From assembly GCA_024196135.1 (NCBI GenBank), contig JAMQCK010000600.1, positions 1 to 19,403 of the forward strand: DNA of 19,403 nt, given 5' to 3'. Shown here piece after piece: positions 1 through 9,760 of the stretch; the stretch's first letter is position 1; each line of letters starts with the position of its first letter. The notes under the pieces are model-generated. The model was not told the DNA's origin. It searched no databases and was given only the letters and a program-made list of their open reading frames with translations. Made by a program: the position numbers and the translations under genes. Source of the DNA: Pleurotus ostreatus/Saccharomyces cerevisiae fusant. Its lineage: Eukaryota; Opisthokonta.

Positions 1-1285
1 TATATCACGATGGTCGCTGGTGGGCTTGCGGGTGCTACGCCGCACATGATTAGTGCGACCGTGACTGCGATCTCGCGGCTGGTCTTCGAGTGGAAGGGTA
101 TGTATTCAGTCATCATCATTCACACCTTTCTGACTATTGCTTTAGATCAACTCTCCCAAACCATGCTCGACGAGCTCCTCCAGACCCACATCGTCTTCGT
201 GCGCTCCAACAACCGCGAGATCGTTAAGAGCGTCCTCGGCTTCGTTAAGATCGCCGTCCACACCTTCCCCGTCGACATCGTCCGCCCGCACCTCCCCGAG
301 CTCGTCCCCGCGCTCCTCTCCTGGTCGCACAACCACGCGAACCACTTCAAGCTCAAGGTGCGGCACATCTGCGAACGCATGATCCGCCGCTTCGGCTGGG
401 AGGCCGTGTACGGCGCGGCGGGGCAGGAGGAGGCGGCGAAGGTGCTGGTGAACATCAAGAAGCGGAAGGACCGGGCGAAGCGGAAGCGCGCGGCGAGGGG
501 AGAGGAGGGCGAGGAGAGTGATGACGAGGATGCAGCGCCGAGGAAGAAGACGGGTGATGCGTTTGAGGACGTGGTGTATGGGAGCGAGAGCGAGATGGAG
601 GATAGCGATGAGGAAGAGGAGGCTGGTGCGAAGAAGGGCAAGGGCCTGAGTGGCAAGGGCGTCCGGCTACGCGTGGACGACGACGAGCCGATGGACTTGT
701 TGTCTGGTGCTGCAAGTCGGGTCACGAGTGAGTGCATTCTTTGACATCTTCATCTCGTCGTGGTGCTAATTCACTCCGAAGGCACGGCCGGTAAGAAGCG
801 GAAGCCCGGAAAGGACGCTGCTCAGTTCAAGACCGACGAAGAGACCGGCAAGATGGTCATCGACGAGGGCGCAGACGAGGAAGAGGAGGCCGCTGGCGAC
901 AACGTCGAGGGCGCCGCGTACAAAGAGTCCCTGACCTCCGTCGACGGCTTCACCCGTGGGCCCAACGGGCGTGTCAAGTTCAACAAGGACACCAAGAAGC
1001 GCAGGAGGGAGGAAGCTGCGGATGAGGACGTCGAGATGGCGGACCCAGACGCAGCGCCAACGACGAACAAGAAGCCGCGGAGTAAGAAGCAGGACAAGCC
1101 GGTTGGACACGAGTTCAAGGCAAAAGTGAGTGTCCCTTTTAGCCATCATCTGCTCGATGTGCTGACAGGATATCCAGAAAGCTGGCGGCGACGTCAAAAA
1201 GCGTGGCGTGGATCCGTACGCGTACGTGTCGCTCTCGCAGGCAGCCAAAAAGAAGGGCAAAATGGGCATCGCTGGCAAGAGATAG
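1..1285 (+). CDS. RRP12: RRP12, ribosomal RNA-processing protein 12 (C-terminal part, 5' end outside window)
   Basis: Rrp12 is a HEAT-repeat protein needed for maturation and nuclear export of pre-ribosomes. Exons read 1-97, 146-727, 782-1125 and 1178-1285, with introns of 48, 54 and 52 bp that are all GT-AG. They give 376 residues and a TAG stop, open at the left edge. The first part carries the family's conserved segments: GLAGATPHMISAT, SRLVFEWK, then VRSNNREIVKSVLGFVK and HFKLKVRHICERMIRRFGWE. The rest is the acidic and Lys-rich nucleolar-type tail typical of the family, including SVDGFTRGPNGRVKFNKDTK. It closes with GVDPYAYVSLSQAAKKKGK, a characteristic C-terminus. Only the C-terminal third or less of a protein that usually exceeds 1,100 residues is present. 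The truncation is at the window edge and there is no sign of a broken gene. Product call is firm; exon borders are hand-made but phase-consistent. Confidence 0.93.
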
Positions 1286-1837
1286 TTTTGCATATGCACC
1301 TCGTCGTTGCCTGCTGTGGTATCTCTCGTTTGTTTATGTGTTGTATCCATACTGCTATATGAGACTCACTTCATTGTTCCCGTTTTCCTGTGATTCACTT
1401 GCATCATCCTCTAGCTTGCAGTATTCAAACGCAAGGGTGCTTCCGGCCCTTTCATTGCCTAGTTGCGCCATCTTGTAACGCACCGCGCAACAGGTCATTC
1501 TCTTACGAGGTAAGGCTGCGAGTCAGAACAGAAGCGCACTGCCAGCTTCGTCTCGCCATGGCCCAGGTCTTGCCCCAGGTGGGCTTGGCGCTGCTTGCGA
1601 CTGTCTGAGGGTCCCCGGAGGCCGCCAAGCTCATTTCCTCGCTGGCCTCGCCGTGCGGCGCAATTTCTTGGTACGTCTGCGTGTATATCCCTCCTGCTTT
1701 CTGGACACTTGATCGAGTCCTTCCCGATTGCAGCCCGAGCCAGCGCCTATATTCGCCATGCTAAGCCTTCCAAAAGAGTGCCACGAGCTGGGTCGCATCG
1801 CTGCATCTGCATTGCCCACCCGGCACAGGTCGACGGG

Positions 1838-1922
1838 CAACTATTGATATGCAAGGGGATAAATGTGACTATGACCGGAAGCCGCCGATCGGACATCTGG
1901 CTCCGCCTGTCACGCAAGACGG
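1838..1922. repeat. Diverged direct repeat, copy A (upstream of GNAT)
   Basis: Positions 1838-1868 match 3457-3487 at 28 of 31 bases in the same orientation; the shared core is AAGGGGATAAATGTGA. A second block, 1903-1922, matches 3519-3538 at about 16 of 20 bases after a similar spacer. The two copies sit on either side of the GNAT gene, about 1.6 kb apart. No terminal inverted repeats, target-site duplications or ORF with known domain were seen, so the element class is unknown (a MITE-like remnant, a solo repeat or a conserved non-coding element are all possible). Confidence 0.6.
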
Positions 1923-2169
1923 AATCTAACCATAGCCTGGCAGGATCGGGACAAGCTGGCCATATAGACACCTAGCGCTCCTCATACTGCCTTTTGGCTT
2001 CTGTCAGTACCTCTCGGAGTCTCGGTGCCTCCGAACCGCCTTCATAATGGATGATCTCCGTCGCTGAGGACCTCCAAGGCCGCGGCCGGAATGGCGCCAT
2101 CGACGCCGCGGTGCGACGGGGTGGACCTCCATGTTGCGCCAAGGATTAATTATGACTTGCCTCTGGCCA

Positions 2170-2176
2170 TATAAAA
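2170..2176 (+). promoter_or_regulatory. TATA-like box, possible GNAT promoter
   Basis: TATAAAA lies about 240 bp before the GNAT start codon in intergenic DNA. The distance would imply a long 5' UTR or a 5' UTR intron. Assignment to this gene is inference. Confidence 0.35.
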
Positions 2177-2411
2177 CGGAGTGAGTCAGAGGCTAAGGAC
2201 GATCACAGTACTTAAGCATCAAGGGTACTCGAAACCTTCAAACGTCTCGTGGCCGGGCCTCGATCCTCAACGACTCATTTCTACTGCTCGTGGCACCGTC
2301 TGCAGTGTCTTTTCAAGTACTCTCGATTGGCAGCCCGCCATTCGCTGAACGTGGTACGGTTATTGCGCCCGTCCTGTACGCAGCTTGACAGTTCTCAGCC
2401 TGTCGCTTCCA

Positions 2412-3367
2412 ATGTCAACGCTAACCAACGCGTATATCCGGGAGGCCAAGCTGCCGGAGGAATTCGGCGAGCTGAGCACCATCGCTTCACGCGCCTTCGC
2501 CTCGCATCCCCTCAACACCTACTGGTCCAACCAGAAAGTGGCCGTGCACCTGCAGGAGGGCAAACAGAAGGAGAAGAGCCTACGCGAGTTAGCCCGCCTT
2601 CTCGAGAGCACCCTGCGCTTCGTTTGGCTGACTGGCGGGCGAATCATGGTCGTCGCCGTGCCCGACGCTGACGGCAAGGAGCACCTAGCAGCGGGTGCGG
2701 CTTGGAGCGCGCCAGACTCGTCTGAGAAAGCGAGTCTGCTAACCGTCCTTCGTGCTAAATTCTACCGTCCGATCCTCGATTGGGGGCTACCCCCGTTGAA
2801 GGTAAGACCTCAGGCGCACTCCGTTTCCTCTTGGTGCTCATCGTACCCGACAGAGAGGACTCGGAGAGTACCTTCCGGTGTGCGACAAGCAGCGAAAAGA
2901 GGCGGCTCGCAAGCACGGCATCAAAGACAACGAGTACTGGTACCTCGAGCTGCTCTTCACCAATCCGGACGACGAAGGACGAGGTAGGTGATTTCCTATT
3001 CCTGTGTGGCCCACCTCACCGACGATCAATGCAGGCCACGGCGGCAAGCTGCTCAGAGAGATGGACGCCTATGCGCCGGACAAGATTTTCATGCTTCATG
3101 CCGCGACGGAACGGACTATCGCCATCTACAACCATAAAGGGTGGAAGGTATGTGCGCAAGTTGAACAGTGCTGCTTATGGTACTTACGAAACCGCAGACT
3201 TGCGGCGAGGATACGATAGGCGTCGGAAAAGCTTCTGAGGACGGGACTCGCGCAAAGGGGGAGAAAGCCAAGGGCATACGGGTGGTACTGATGATCAAGG
3301 CAAGTCAACCGATATTCTTGTTCGCACGTGCACTCATCGATGCCAGGAGCCTGCGTCGAGGTCGTGA
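2412..3367 (+). CDS. GNAT-family N-acetyltransferase
   Basis: A five-exon gene (2412-2801, 2854-2983, 3035-3147, 3198-3299, 3347-3367) encodes about 251 residues. GNAT enzymes transfer the acetyl group of acetyl-CoA to an amine; the substrate cannot be told from the sequence. Motif A is clear at residues 158-185: YWYLELLFTNP leads into DEGRGHGGKLLREM, where the acetyl-CoA pyrophosphate loop reads EGRGHGG with Glu in the usual Gln/Arg position. The following LHAATERTIAIYNHKGWK matches motif B (Asn-x-x-x-Gly-aromatic). There is no signal peptide, so a cytosolic or nuclear enzyme is likely. The ATG at 2412 is the first in frame before the conserved N-terminus. The last junction appears to use a GC donor (AAG|GCAAGT at 3300) and the acceptor at 3346, giving the ending IKEPASRS. 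If unspliced, the frame instead runs on for about 30 residues to 3392. The family call is firm, the 3' end less so. Confidence 0.85.
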
Positions 3368-3771
3368 TAGGGTTTATTCTCGTGCCGTATAGCTCATACG
3401 AGCGATAGTACGACTTCTTGGTATGATCGCGCGCTGAAGTACTTGATATAGTACTGCAGCTATTGTTATGGAAGGGGATAAATGTGATGTTTTTGTTGAG
3501 CGGATCCGAGGATTGGTTCCGCATGTCACAGAAGGCGGGAAACCTGGACAGAATCTGACAGACCATGGGAAACGGCCCGATTTGACAACGAAAGACAAAC
3601 AATAACAATTACGTATGGTACATATGGCCCGTAGACCTGGTACAGTGACACAATATACTGAAGTAGAGTACAGAATCGGCAGTAATAGAAAGAAGTACAG
3701 TACATCTTCGTGTATTCCCAGGAATAAATAAGTCTTCTACTCGTTATGCGCTAACAGCGACGCTAGCACAT
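3368..3771. other. Convergent intergenic region between GNAT and the AIM9-like gene
   Basis: Both flanking genes end here, so it should contain two 3' UTRs. It is more AT-rich than its neighbours, contains an AATAAA at 3723 and carries the second copy of the dispersed repeat (3457-3538). No coding exon is supported. Confidence 0.6.
3457..3538. repeat. Diverged direct repeat, copy B (downstream of GNAT)
   Basis: This partner of 1838-1922 is in the same orientation, with 28 of 31 identical bases in the core block and about 16 of 20 in the second block. It starts about 90 bp after the GNAT stop, so it may be transcribed as part of that gene's 3' UTR. Confidence 0.6.
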
Positions 3772-5616
3772 CTACGGCAATGTGTCCTGGAACGGCCACC
3801 ACGCCCCACCCGGCGCAGCACGCTCCAGCTCCATGACAAGCTGAGCGTCGAGCCCTTGCCGAATACGCTCAAGCTTCCTCTTCGTGCGCTCGTAATTCGC
3901 CGCATCCACCCATCCGTACGGCTGAATACCAAACGAATCGTGCAAATACTCGAGGAAATCATGCCACTGCACATATCGCTCGCGCTGCTGCATCAGCCCC
4001 TGCACCTCCCCGCGCGTGAAGCGCAGCGGACACGGCGCCGGATCCGCCGGGTCGACCAGCTTCGGCCAGTTCGCCGCGACGTTCAGGAGTGCGAGCTTCA
4101 GCGGCAGAATACCGTCCTTCCACGTCCTCCCCGCCATCGTCACAGGCGTCGTGCGCAGCTCGCGCTGCGAACCGTGGTACGGCAGAAGCTGCCGGATCTC
4201 GTACAGCTTCTGCAGGACGACCGCCTTGTGGTTCTTGACCAAGACACGCTGCGCGGCGGGCGCGTACTCGTGCAGGTCGCTAGGGAGGCGCGGCATCTCC
4301 AGGCCGGACGGCACCTCGACGTTGCGGCACTGGAGGAAGGAGGGGACGTTCATCTGGAGGTAAGCCGGCCCCGCCCAGCAGCCTTGCCAGTCGATGATGG
4401 AGGTGATGGAGTGGTTGCCGGACGGGTCGACAAAGATATTGCCTAGGTTGAGGTCCGGGTGCCAGAGAACGCTGCGTAGGGGCTTTCTGTCGGGACCGCG
4501 AGGAGCGATGTGGCGCGCGACGGCGCGGAACTGGTCCAGGACCGCGACGTGCTCGTCGGGGAGTTGTGAACCGCAGATGGCGCGGAAGGGGTCGTCGTGG
4601 ATGTGCGGCTTGGCGTAGGCGGAGATCCATGCCTGCTCGCGAGCGGCGACAGAGTCGAGGTAGTTCTCGCATGTCGACCAAGGACCGCGATCGAGCTTCA
4701 TAGACGCCCGCTCGTCTTCCCAGTACATCCTGGAGCAGATGGGGCCGATGCAGAATTTCTCAGCTTCTCCGGTCGCCCGCCGACCGTCGGCGAAGAGAGT
4801 CGGCGCACGCAGGGCCGGGTGGACATCCTGCTTGTAGTACAGACTGCCGTAGTGGGAGAACGAGGCGTTAAGCAGGCGCTTCTCCGTCGCGATAAGGGAG
4901 TTGATGACATCCTTCCGCTCGCCCGCGCTAAGAGTGTGCCAGATCGTTGAAAGCTGTACGCCACGAGCGATCTCCATGATGATGTACTCGCAGCCTATGC
5001 CGTTGTAGTCGGCGTGCGAGCTCCAGTCCAGGACGCGTGGGACCGGGATCTTGAGGACGGTGCGGCAGAGGTCCTTGATGGCGACTTCGCTCGCTGTCGT
5101 GTAGTGGACAGGCCCTGCGATCGGATTCTGCGAATAAGCGTCACGAACAGACGCCCAACCGCAAGAATAAATACGAACCTTAACCCTGACCGCTACTTGC
5201 CTCCCATCGCGCAGCGTTGCGACAAAGGACTTGTTGAACACGCCCTCCTTCTTATTCCATTCGGCGACTTCCGCGCCACATACTTCCGCGATTCTATCGC
5301 GGAGAGCATGAACGTTGAAGGGTGTATAGCGTTCCTTGAGCTGTCGCTGCTCGTTGTAGAGCCATCTTCCAGACGTGTAGCTGAAGACGGTCTCGTCTAT
5401 CTGCTCTGATACGAGATGAACAGACTGCGTAGATATGGAGTCGGGTCACGTACCTGGCAGCTTCCAAGTAGGTGGAGGCGGCGGCAGAGCCGGAAAGGTG
5501 TTACGAGGTTGTAGGGACGCCTCAGTCGCCAGGCGGCGGGCAGGGAGCAAAGCGCGTCTAGATGCAAGTCGTAGACTATTCACCGCTAGGGAAGTGTGTC
5601 TTCGTGAAGACCTCAT
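3772..5616 (-). CDS. AIM9-like mitochondrial protein, APH/choline-kinase-type phosphotransferase fold
   Basis: Three exons (5616-5454, 5405-5179, 5127-3772) encode about 581 residues. Introns are 48 bp (5453-5406) and 51 bp (5178-5128). The second intron keeps the frame open, so unspliced reading would add 17 residues. The first ~35 residues are Arg/Ser/Leu-rich with no acidic residue, a typical mitochondrial presequence, followed by a Pro-rich linker. Next come FSYTSGRWLYNE and RYTPFNV, hallmarks of fungal AIM9 (altered inheritance of mitochondria 9) proteins. Then follow NPIAGPVHYTTASEVA and the kinase core: Brenner motif HPDLNLGN (H353, D355, N360) and the metal-binding Asp in IIDWQG (D376). 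The Lys of strand beta-3 is not obvious, so catalytic activity is uncertain. The substrate is unknown for this family. The ATG at 5616 is chosen because it starts the presequence. It converges on the GNAT gene. Confidence 0.87.
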
Positions 5617-6251
5617 AGCGTGGCATGCAAATGCTAGTGCAAGAAGTAGAGATGGAGTCGGAAAGCAAGTGGCGTAGTCCCAGGTCCTGGCCTCTATATA
5701 CGAGCTGAGCGGTGACGGCAGATGACCTTCCCACGTTCCCGCCGTTGCATCATGCGTGTATCAGTCGCGCTGTACTCTTCGACGTGCGCACGCCTGGTGG
5801 CTGAGTGTCCGTGTCATTGTTTATGGCAGTTCTCCACCGTCCATCGTCACATCCGCCCGCAGAGCTGCTCGGCGTCTGTCCCCGTGGGGCCCTCCATTTT
5901 GCGCAGCGGTATTAGGTCCGGGGGAAAGGAGGGGAAACAAGGGCCATCAGCGTCCCGAGCAGGAGGGCAAGTCACTGCATACGTCATCTCAGGCGCAAAT
6001 CCGGCCGTTGCCAAAACAGAGCACGTGAGATGTTGAACTGTGACTGCCTTCGTGACAACCCTCCGGGCTCCGATCTGGTGATCATCTTATTGCTGCAATG
6101 CCAGGCAATGAACATGAAGATCCTCAAATGGTCTAACCCTTGCAGAAGCTGTAGCAAAGAGCGACAAAAACGCTACGCTATCCCTCTGGAGTCTGCCATG
6201 CGAGCCCAGCCAGAGGAAGCAGTTCCACTCAATCCTTCATCGAGCTGCCAA
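5617..6251. other. Intergenic region, AIM9-like promoter and hydrophobin 3' flank
   Basis: This stretch holds the promoter of the AIM9-like gene on its left and the hydrophobin 3' UTR on its right. Frames that are open on the plus strand (for example 5722-6036) show no motif or splice support. Nothing else was recognised. Confidence 0.55.
5695..5700 (-). promoter_or_regulatory. TATA-like box of the AIM9-like gene
   Basis: On the minus strand the sequence reads CGTATATAGAGG, about 80 bp upstream of the start codon at 5616. Position and sequence fit a core promoter element. Confidence 0.45.
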
Positions 6252-6723
6252 TTAGAGAATCTTGATGGGCGTGCAGTCAATGTTGACGAGGCCGTTCTAA
6301 GCGACAATGAGCGAAAAACATAGTCATATGCATATGAGTCACTTACCTGGTAGCTCTTGCTGCAGCACACAGCCTGGGCGCTGCACTGCGCGCCGCTGCC
6401 GACGCCGATGGCGGTAATCGGCGTGCAGGTGAGCCCACTGATTAATGCGTTAGCGAGCTCGATGGAAATATCTGGGAGAAAACACATACACCAGATCATG
6501 GATACTACCCGCCGTCACCCCGACCAGGGAGAGCTGCTCCTGGATGGACTTGTCGTTGTGCTGTAGGGACAGGTAAGTCCAGCCGTCGGCGAAAGGCAGA
6601 CACGGCGCGTACATCGACGGTCTTGTTGCAGCAGTACACGCCGCCACCACTGCAGCTGGCCGGCGTACCGGTGGCAGCGACGAGCGCCGGAAGAGCGAGG
6701 ACGAGGACGGAGAAGAAGCGCAT
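6252..6723 (-). CDS. Class I hydrophobin
   Basis: Hydrophobins are small secreted proteins that self-assemble at air-water or wall surfaces. Four exons (6723-6613, 6560-6490, 6437-6347, 6296-6252) with introns of 52, 52 and 50 bp encode 105 residues. Residues 1-17 are a signal peptide (MRFFSVLVLALPALVAA). The eight cysteines are C24, C31-C32, C65, C79, C85-C86 and C99, with spacings C-6-CC-32-C-13-C-5-CC-12-C that fit the class I pattern exactly. The segment VGLTCTPITAIGVG and the ending DCTPIKIL are typical of basidiomycete class I members. One N-glycosylation sequon follows the first CC pair (N33-K-T). The protein is at the compact end of the family, with a very short mature N-terminus before the first cysteine. 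No single open frame covers the gene because all three introns are needed. It is the first of four minus-strand genes for secreted products. Confidence 0.95.
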
Positions 6724-7434
6724 GATGCTTTGAGAGAGAAGTGACTGAGGTAGCAGACGAGGACTTGTAGGTTCTCCTGAAGCTGAGAGAAACTTTTCTC
6801 TCTGCTGCCTTTTATACTTGAGAGCGCTCCCCGCTCCGCTGGACATGAGCTTGGTGGAAGGGCAACACCTTACGCCATGTTCCATGACATGCCAGGACCG
6901 CAGGCAACCTCCCATGATAGACGAACCTCCTTGCATCCACGTTCAGATAATCTCCGTTGCATTTACAAGCCTTGATGACGGCTTCAATGCTCGTCCCTGC
7001 CCCGAAAGAGACATTACGGCCTCGATGAAAGCCTGCCCTCCATCGCCTCTCGCCCACGAGCACTTCCCGCGCGACCGAGTAAACCGATATGAACGAGCGG
7101 CGAGCAGTTATTCAGGCCCATCCGTCGAACATAGCAGTCACTATTGAAAGTGGAATGACGAAGGTGACGATGATGAACAAGAGGATGCTGGCAGAGGTCT
7201 CTCCAGTCGTGGGTTAGCTTGAGGAACGCAGAGACATGGTACGTTCGCGAACGTCCTGGTCCTCACGCAAGGGGAGACCACGAAGTGGAGGTTCGGGCTT
7301 CAGTCATTGGAATTGTATTCGATTTCGGCTCCGTCGCCTCTACATGATAGATACCAGTTAGCCTTCCTCATATGCGAAGTAGTTTCATGCATCGTCGAGA
7401 CCCCCCTCTTCCTTCAGACACTGAACACCACGCA
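6724..7434. other. Intergenic region, hydrophobin promoter and carboxypeptidase 3' flank
   Basis: It contains the hydrophobin core promoter (TATA at 6810-6816) and the carboxypeptidase 3' UTR. A short minus-strand frame at 7210-7112 encodes about 20 consecutive mostly hydrophobic residues and is discussed as a finding; it lacks a start codon in the same open stretch and is not called as a gene. Confidence 0.5.
6810..6816 (-). promoter_or_regulatory. TATA box of the hydrophobin gene
   Basis: TATAAAA on the minus strand lies about 90 bp upstream of the hydrophobin ATG at 6723, a usual place for a strongly expressed fungal gene. Confidence 0.6.
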
Positions 7435-9213
7435 TTACGTGCTCGTCAGCCCCTGCCCGCCCATCACCTGGCTGAACATCTGCAACGCAGCTTGCCCGAC
7501 CTCCAGCGAGTCCCACTTGTAAGCTGGCACCTCGTGGCCGGCGCCGTAGATGCGGACGTAGCCAAGGCTGTTGCCGCCCGACGGGTCGCCGACCTGCTTG
7601 TACTTGCCCGCCTCGACGCCGCTGACGGTCCAGGCCTGGAGGTCCTGGCCGTTGAAGTCGGACTGGAGGGTGGAGTTCAAGGCCTCGAGCTGGATGGGTA
7701 GGGGGGAAGTGTGTTAGTGTTAGGCATTAACGCAACAACAAGCAAAGGAACGCACCTCCGCCTCGATACCCGGGTAGTTGAGGATGAAATCCGCGTCGCC
7801 GACGTAGATGAGGGTGCGCACGCCCGCGTCCACGACCTTTGCCAGGTCGATGGCCGAGTTGCGCATCCAGTCGCCGGTGTAGGCGAAGTTGGAGTAGACG
7901 TCGTAGTTGGTCATAGACCAGTTGGACTCGGCGCCGATGGTGTCCGCGACAGAGGCCAGGTAGTCGGTGATGTCGGCGGGGTAGGGGTCCGGGTCTTTGG
8001 CGAGGACATAGTAGACCTGGGATGGATGTGAGTGTGGGTGAACGAGGATTTCCGTGGGATGGACGTACATCCCAGTCGCCACCGAGCGGGCTGAGGATGT
8101 AGTTGTTGCAGTAGCTCTGCGCCTCACTACACACATCGTCGGACCCGTTGTCATAGCAAGCAGCGATCTTTAGAGAGGTTAGAGACGATAAGACGGTCTT
8201 AACTACAAAGACGCACCTGATCCAAGCATCCGCCTTCCTTCGTCAAAGACCTGTTGGCGGAACTGATGACGCTGTCGTTGACAAGCTGGTGGTACGGGTT
8301 CGCCGCAGCGTAGGTGACATAGCCCGGGTACTGGTGAAGAGGATCCTGGAGGAGAGTGAGTTGAGAACGAGGCAGAAGTACGGCAAGATACGCACCGTAA
8401 GACCATCACCAACACCAAGGACCTTGAGGTTCAAGGTGATGCCGTCGACGCTGCCGGACGAGATGGCTTCGTTCTGGTCGAGGAAGTAGGAGGCGAAGGT
8501 GGGGCCGTAGTGACCACCGTAGCTCTCCGTCCAGATAGCAAGGTCATTCTTCTGCAGGTGGCTGAAGTGATCGTCCTTCAGCCAGATCTGGAGGAAGTCC
8601 CAGACGTCCGACGCAGCCTCCTGGCTCGTCCCAACCTCGGTCTTCCCGTACGAAAAGCCGACGCCGACTGGCTGGTCGATGAATACAACGTTCGCGTTGT
8701 TGTTCCACGAGTACGGGTTGAGCGATACGTCCGCGGAATCGTTGTTGATACGGCACGGGCCAAGCTCCTGCAAGAGGCCGATCATGGAGGAACTGCCGGG
8801 TCCTCCATTGAACCACAACACGAGCGGGTCGTTCTCGGGATCACTGCGGGATTCGAAGAACCAGAACCTGCAGCACCCCAGTCAGCGCGCGCAAGGCGCC
8901 TATCCCGATAGCGCACGCACCAAATGTGCTCGTCCTCGGACAAGTCGCCATAGCCAGAGTACTGGTTGACACCCTCCGTCGTCTCGCAGATGCCCGAGTT
9001 CTCCGTCACGCGCAACGCGCCAGGCGTCGCCGCGGAGGTGCTGTTGTTGGCGCTGGACGACGCGTTGGTCGCGTTTGTGGCGGCAGCTGCGACGCGTTGG
9101 CCGGACCGCGGGGGGACCGCGCCGATCGCGCCATCAACGTCGGCGAACTGGCCGGCGCGGGCGAGGGCGGCAGCGCCGAGCGCGGCGACTCCGAGAGAGG
9201 CGAGGGGAAGCAT
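7435..9213 (-). CDS. Secreted serine carboxypeptidase, peptidase family S10 (carboxypeptidase Y-like)
   Basis: S10 enzymes remove C-terminal residues at acid pH in the vacuole or outside the cell. Six exons (9213-8921, 8867-8396, 8345-8217, 8167-8069, 8016-7756, 7689-7435) with introns of 53, 50, 49, 52 and 66 bp encode 502 residues. Residues 1-20 form a signal peptide ([20 protein letters not shown]). An Ala/Asn/Ser-rich pro-region follows with clustered N-glycosylation sequons around residues 47-59. The oxyanion motif NGGPGSSS is at 118-125, the nucleophile S213 in [11 protein letters not shown], the catalytic D407 in [12 protein letters not shown] and the catalytic H470 in [12 protein letters not shown], so the triad is complete. 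The residue equivalent to Cys341 of yeast CPY is Leu. An in-frame ATG at 9246 lies upstream, but 9213 starts the signal peptide directly and follows a TATA box at 9249-9256, so it is preferred. No retention or membrane anchor is seen; extracellular or vacuolar location cannot be separated. Confidence 0.94.
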
Positions 9214-9760
9214 TGCACAGGGAGGATCGGCTCTCGACCATATCACGTCTTATATATGCGTCTCGGACCCATGCTTCGAAGAGGCGCCCGCGTGGAGCAG
9301 CGCTCTTCGGCGCATGGGATCCTGTTGCGAAGCAGCATTGTTCGTCGCTATATCCAGAACCGGGCGATCCGCCAGCGCGATGTGCCCTCAGATCTCACAT
9401 GGAATGAAGTGTTTTGTATGCCCCGAGGGAAGATGAGGTCGAGGCGGTGGTGGGCGATGGGAGATGAGGTGACCGGCGGCGCGTGGTCAACTCAGGTCTG
9501 TCCGTCAAGAGCAGATGGCTGTGACTGGGGAGGTGGTAAAAGAAGACAGGCTGTACTGTCCATTATCTACAGCAGGCAACGGAGAGGAAGGAAGGTCCGA
9601 TGGGCACCATGTAAGAGTTCAGTAGACAATAAGCAAAGGGCTGATGGGACACGAGGTAAGAAAAGACGATAGATACTCAAACGTTGTTCAATCCGTTGTG
9701 CGAAAGAAACAGAATCACCGGACGAAAGATGTAGTTAGGGGGAGAGGCGCGGCGCAGGGA
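9214..9760. other. Intergenic region, carboxypeptidase promoter and Kre9-like 3' flank
   Basis: The left part is the carboxypeptidase promoter (TATA at 9249-9256) and the right part the 3' UTR of the Kre9-like gene. The plus-strand frame that crosses it (8926-9672) is antisense to the carboxypeptidase first exon and has no domain; it is treated as a shadow. Confidence 0.55.
9249..9256 (-). promoter_or_regulatory. TATA box of the S10 carboxypeptidase gene
   Basis: TATATAAG on the minus strand lies only about 40 bp upstream of the ATG at 9213, implying a very short 5' UTR if that start is used, and excluding most of the upstream in-frame ATG's leader. Confidence 0.5.

Larger units (their letters stand above)
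1286..2411. other. Intergenic region between RRP12 and the GNAT gene
   Basis: The first few hundred bases should be the RRP12 3' UTR and terminator. No coding exon with family resemblance was found on either strand. The stretch holds the first copy of the dispersed repeat (1838-1922) and a TATA-like box at 2170-2176. Open frames here lack recognisable motifs and look like chance. Confidence 0.6.

Noticed and set aside
2249..2671. Plus-strand open frame overlapping the GNAT start
   Set aside because: It is a shadow of the GNAT first exon in another frame, with basic low-complexity sequence and no family motif.
4280..4681. Minus-strand Arg/Pro-rich open frame inside the AIM9-like gene
   Set aside because: It is in a different frame from the conserved HPDLNLGN and IIDWQG motifs and is a GC-driven shadow.
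8926..9672. Long plus-strand open frame (248 codons)
   Set aside because: It is antisense to the carboxypeptidase first exon and promoter, is Arg/Gly-rich as expected from GC-rich reverse reading, and has no motif.
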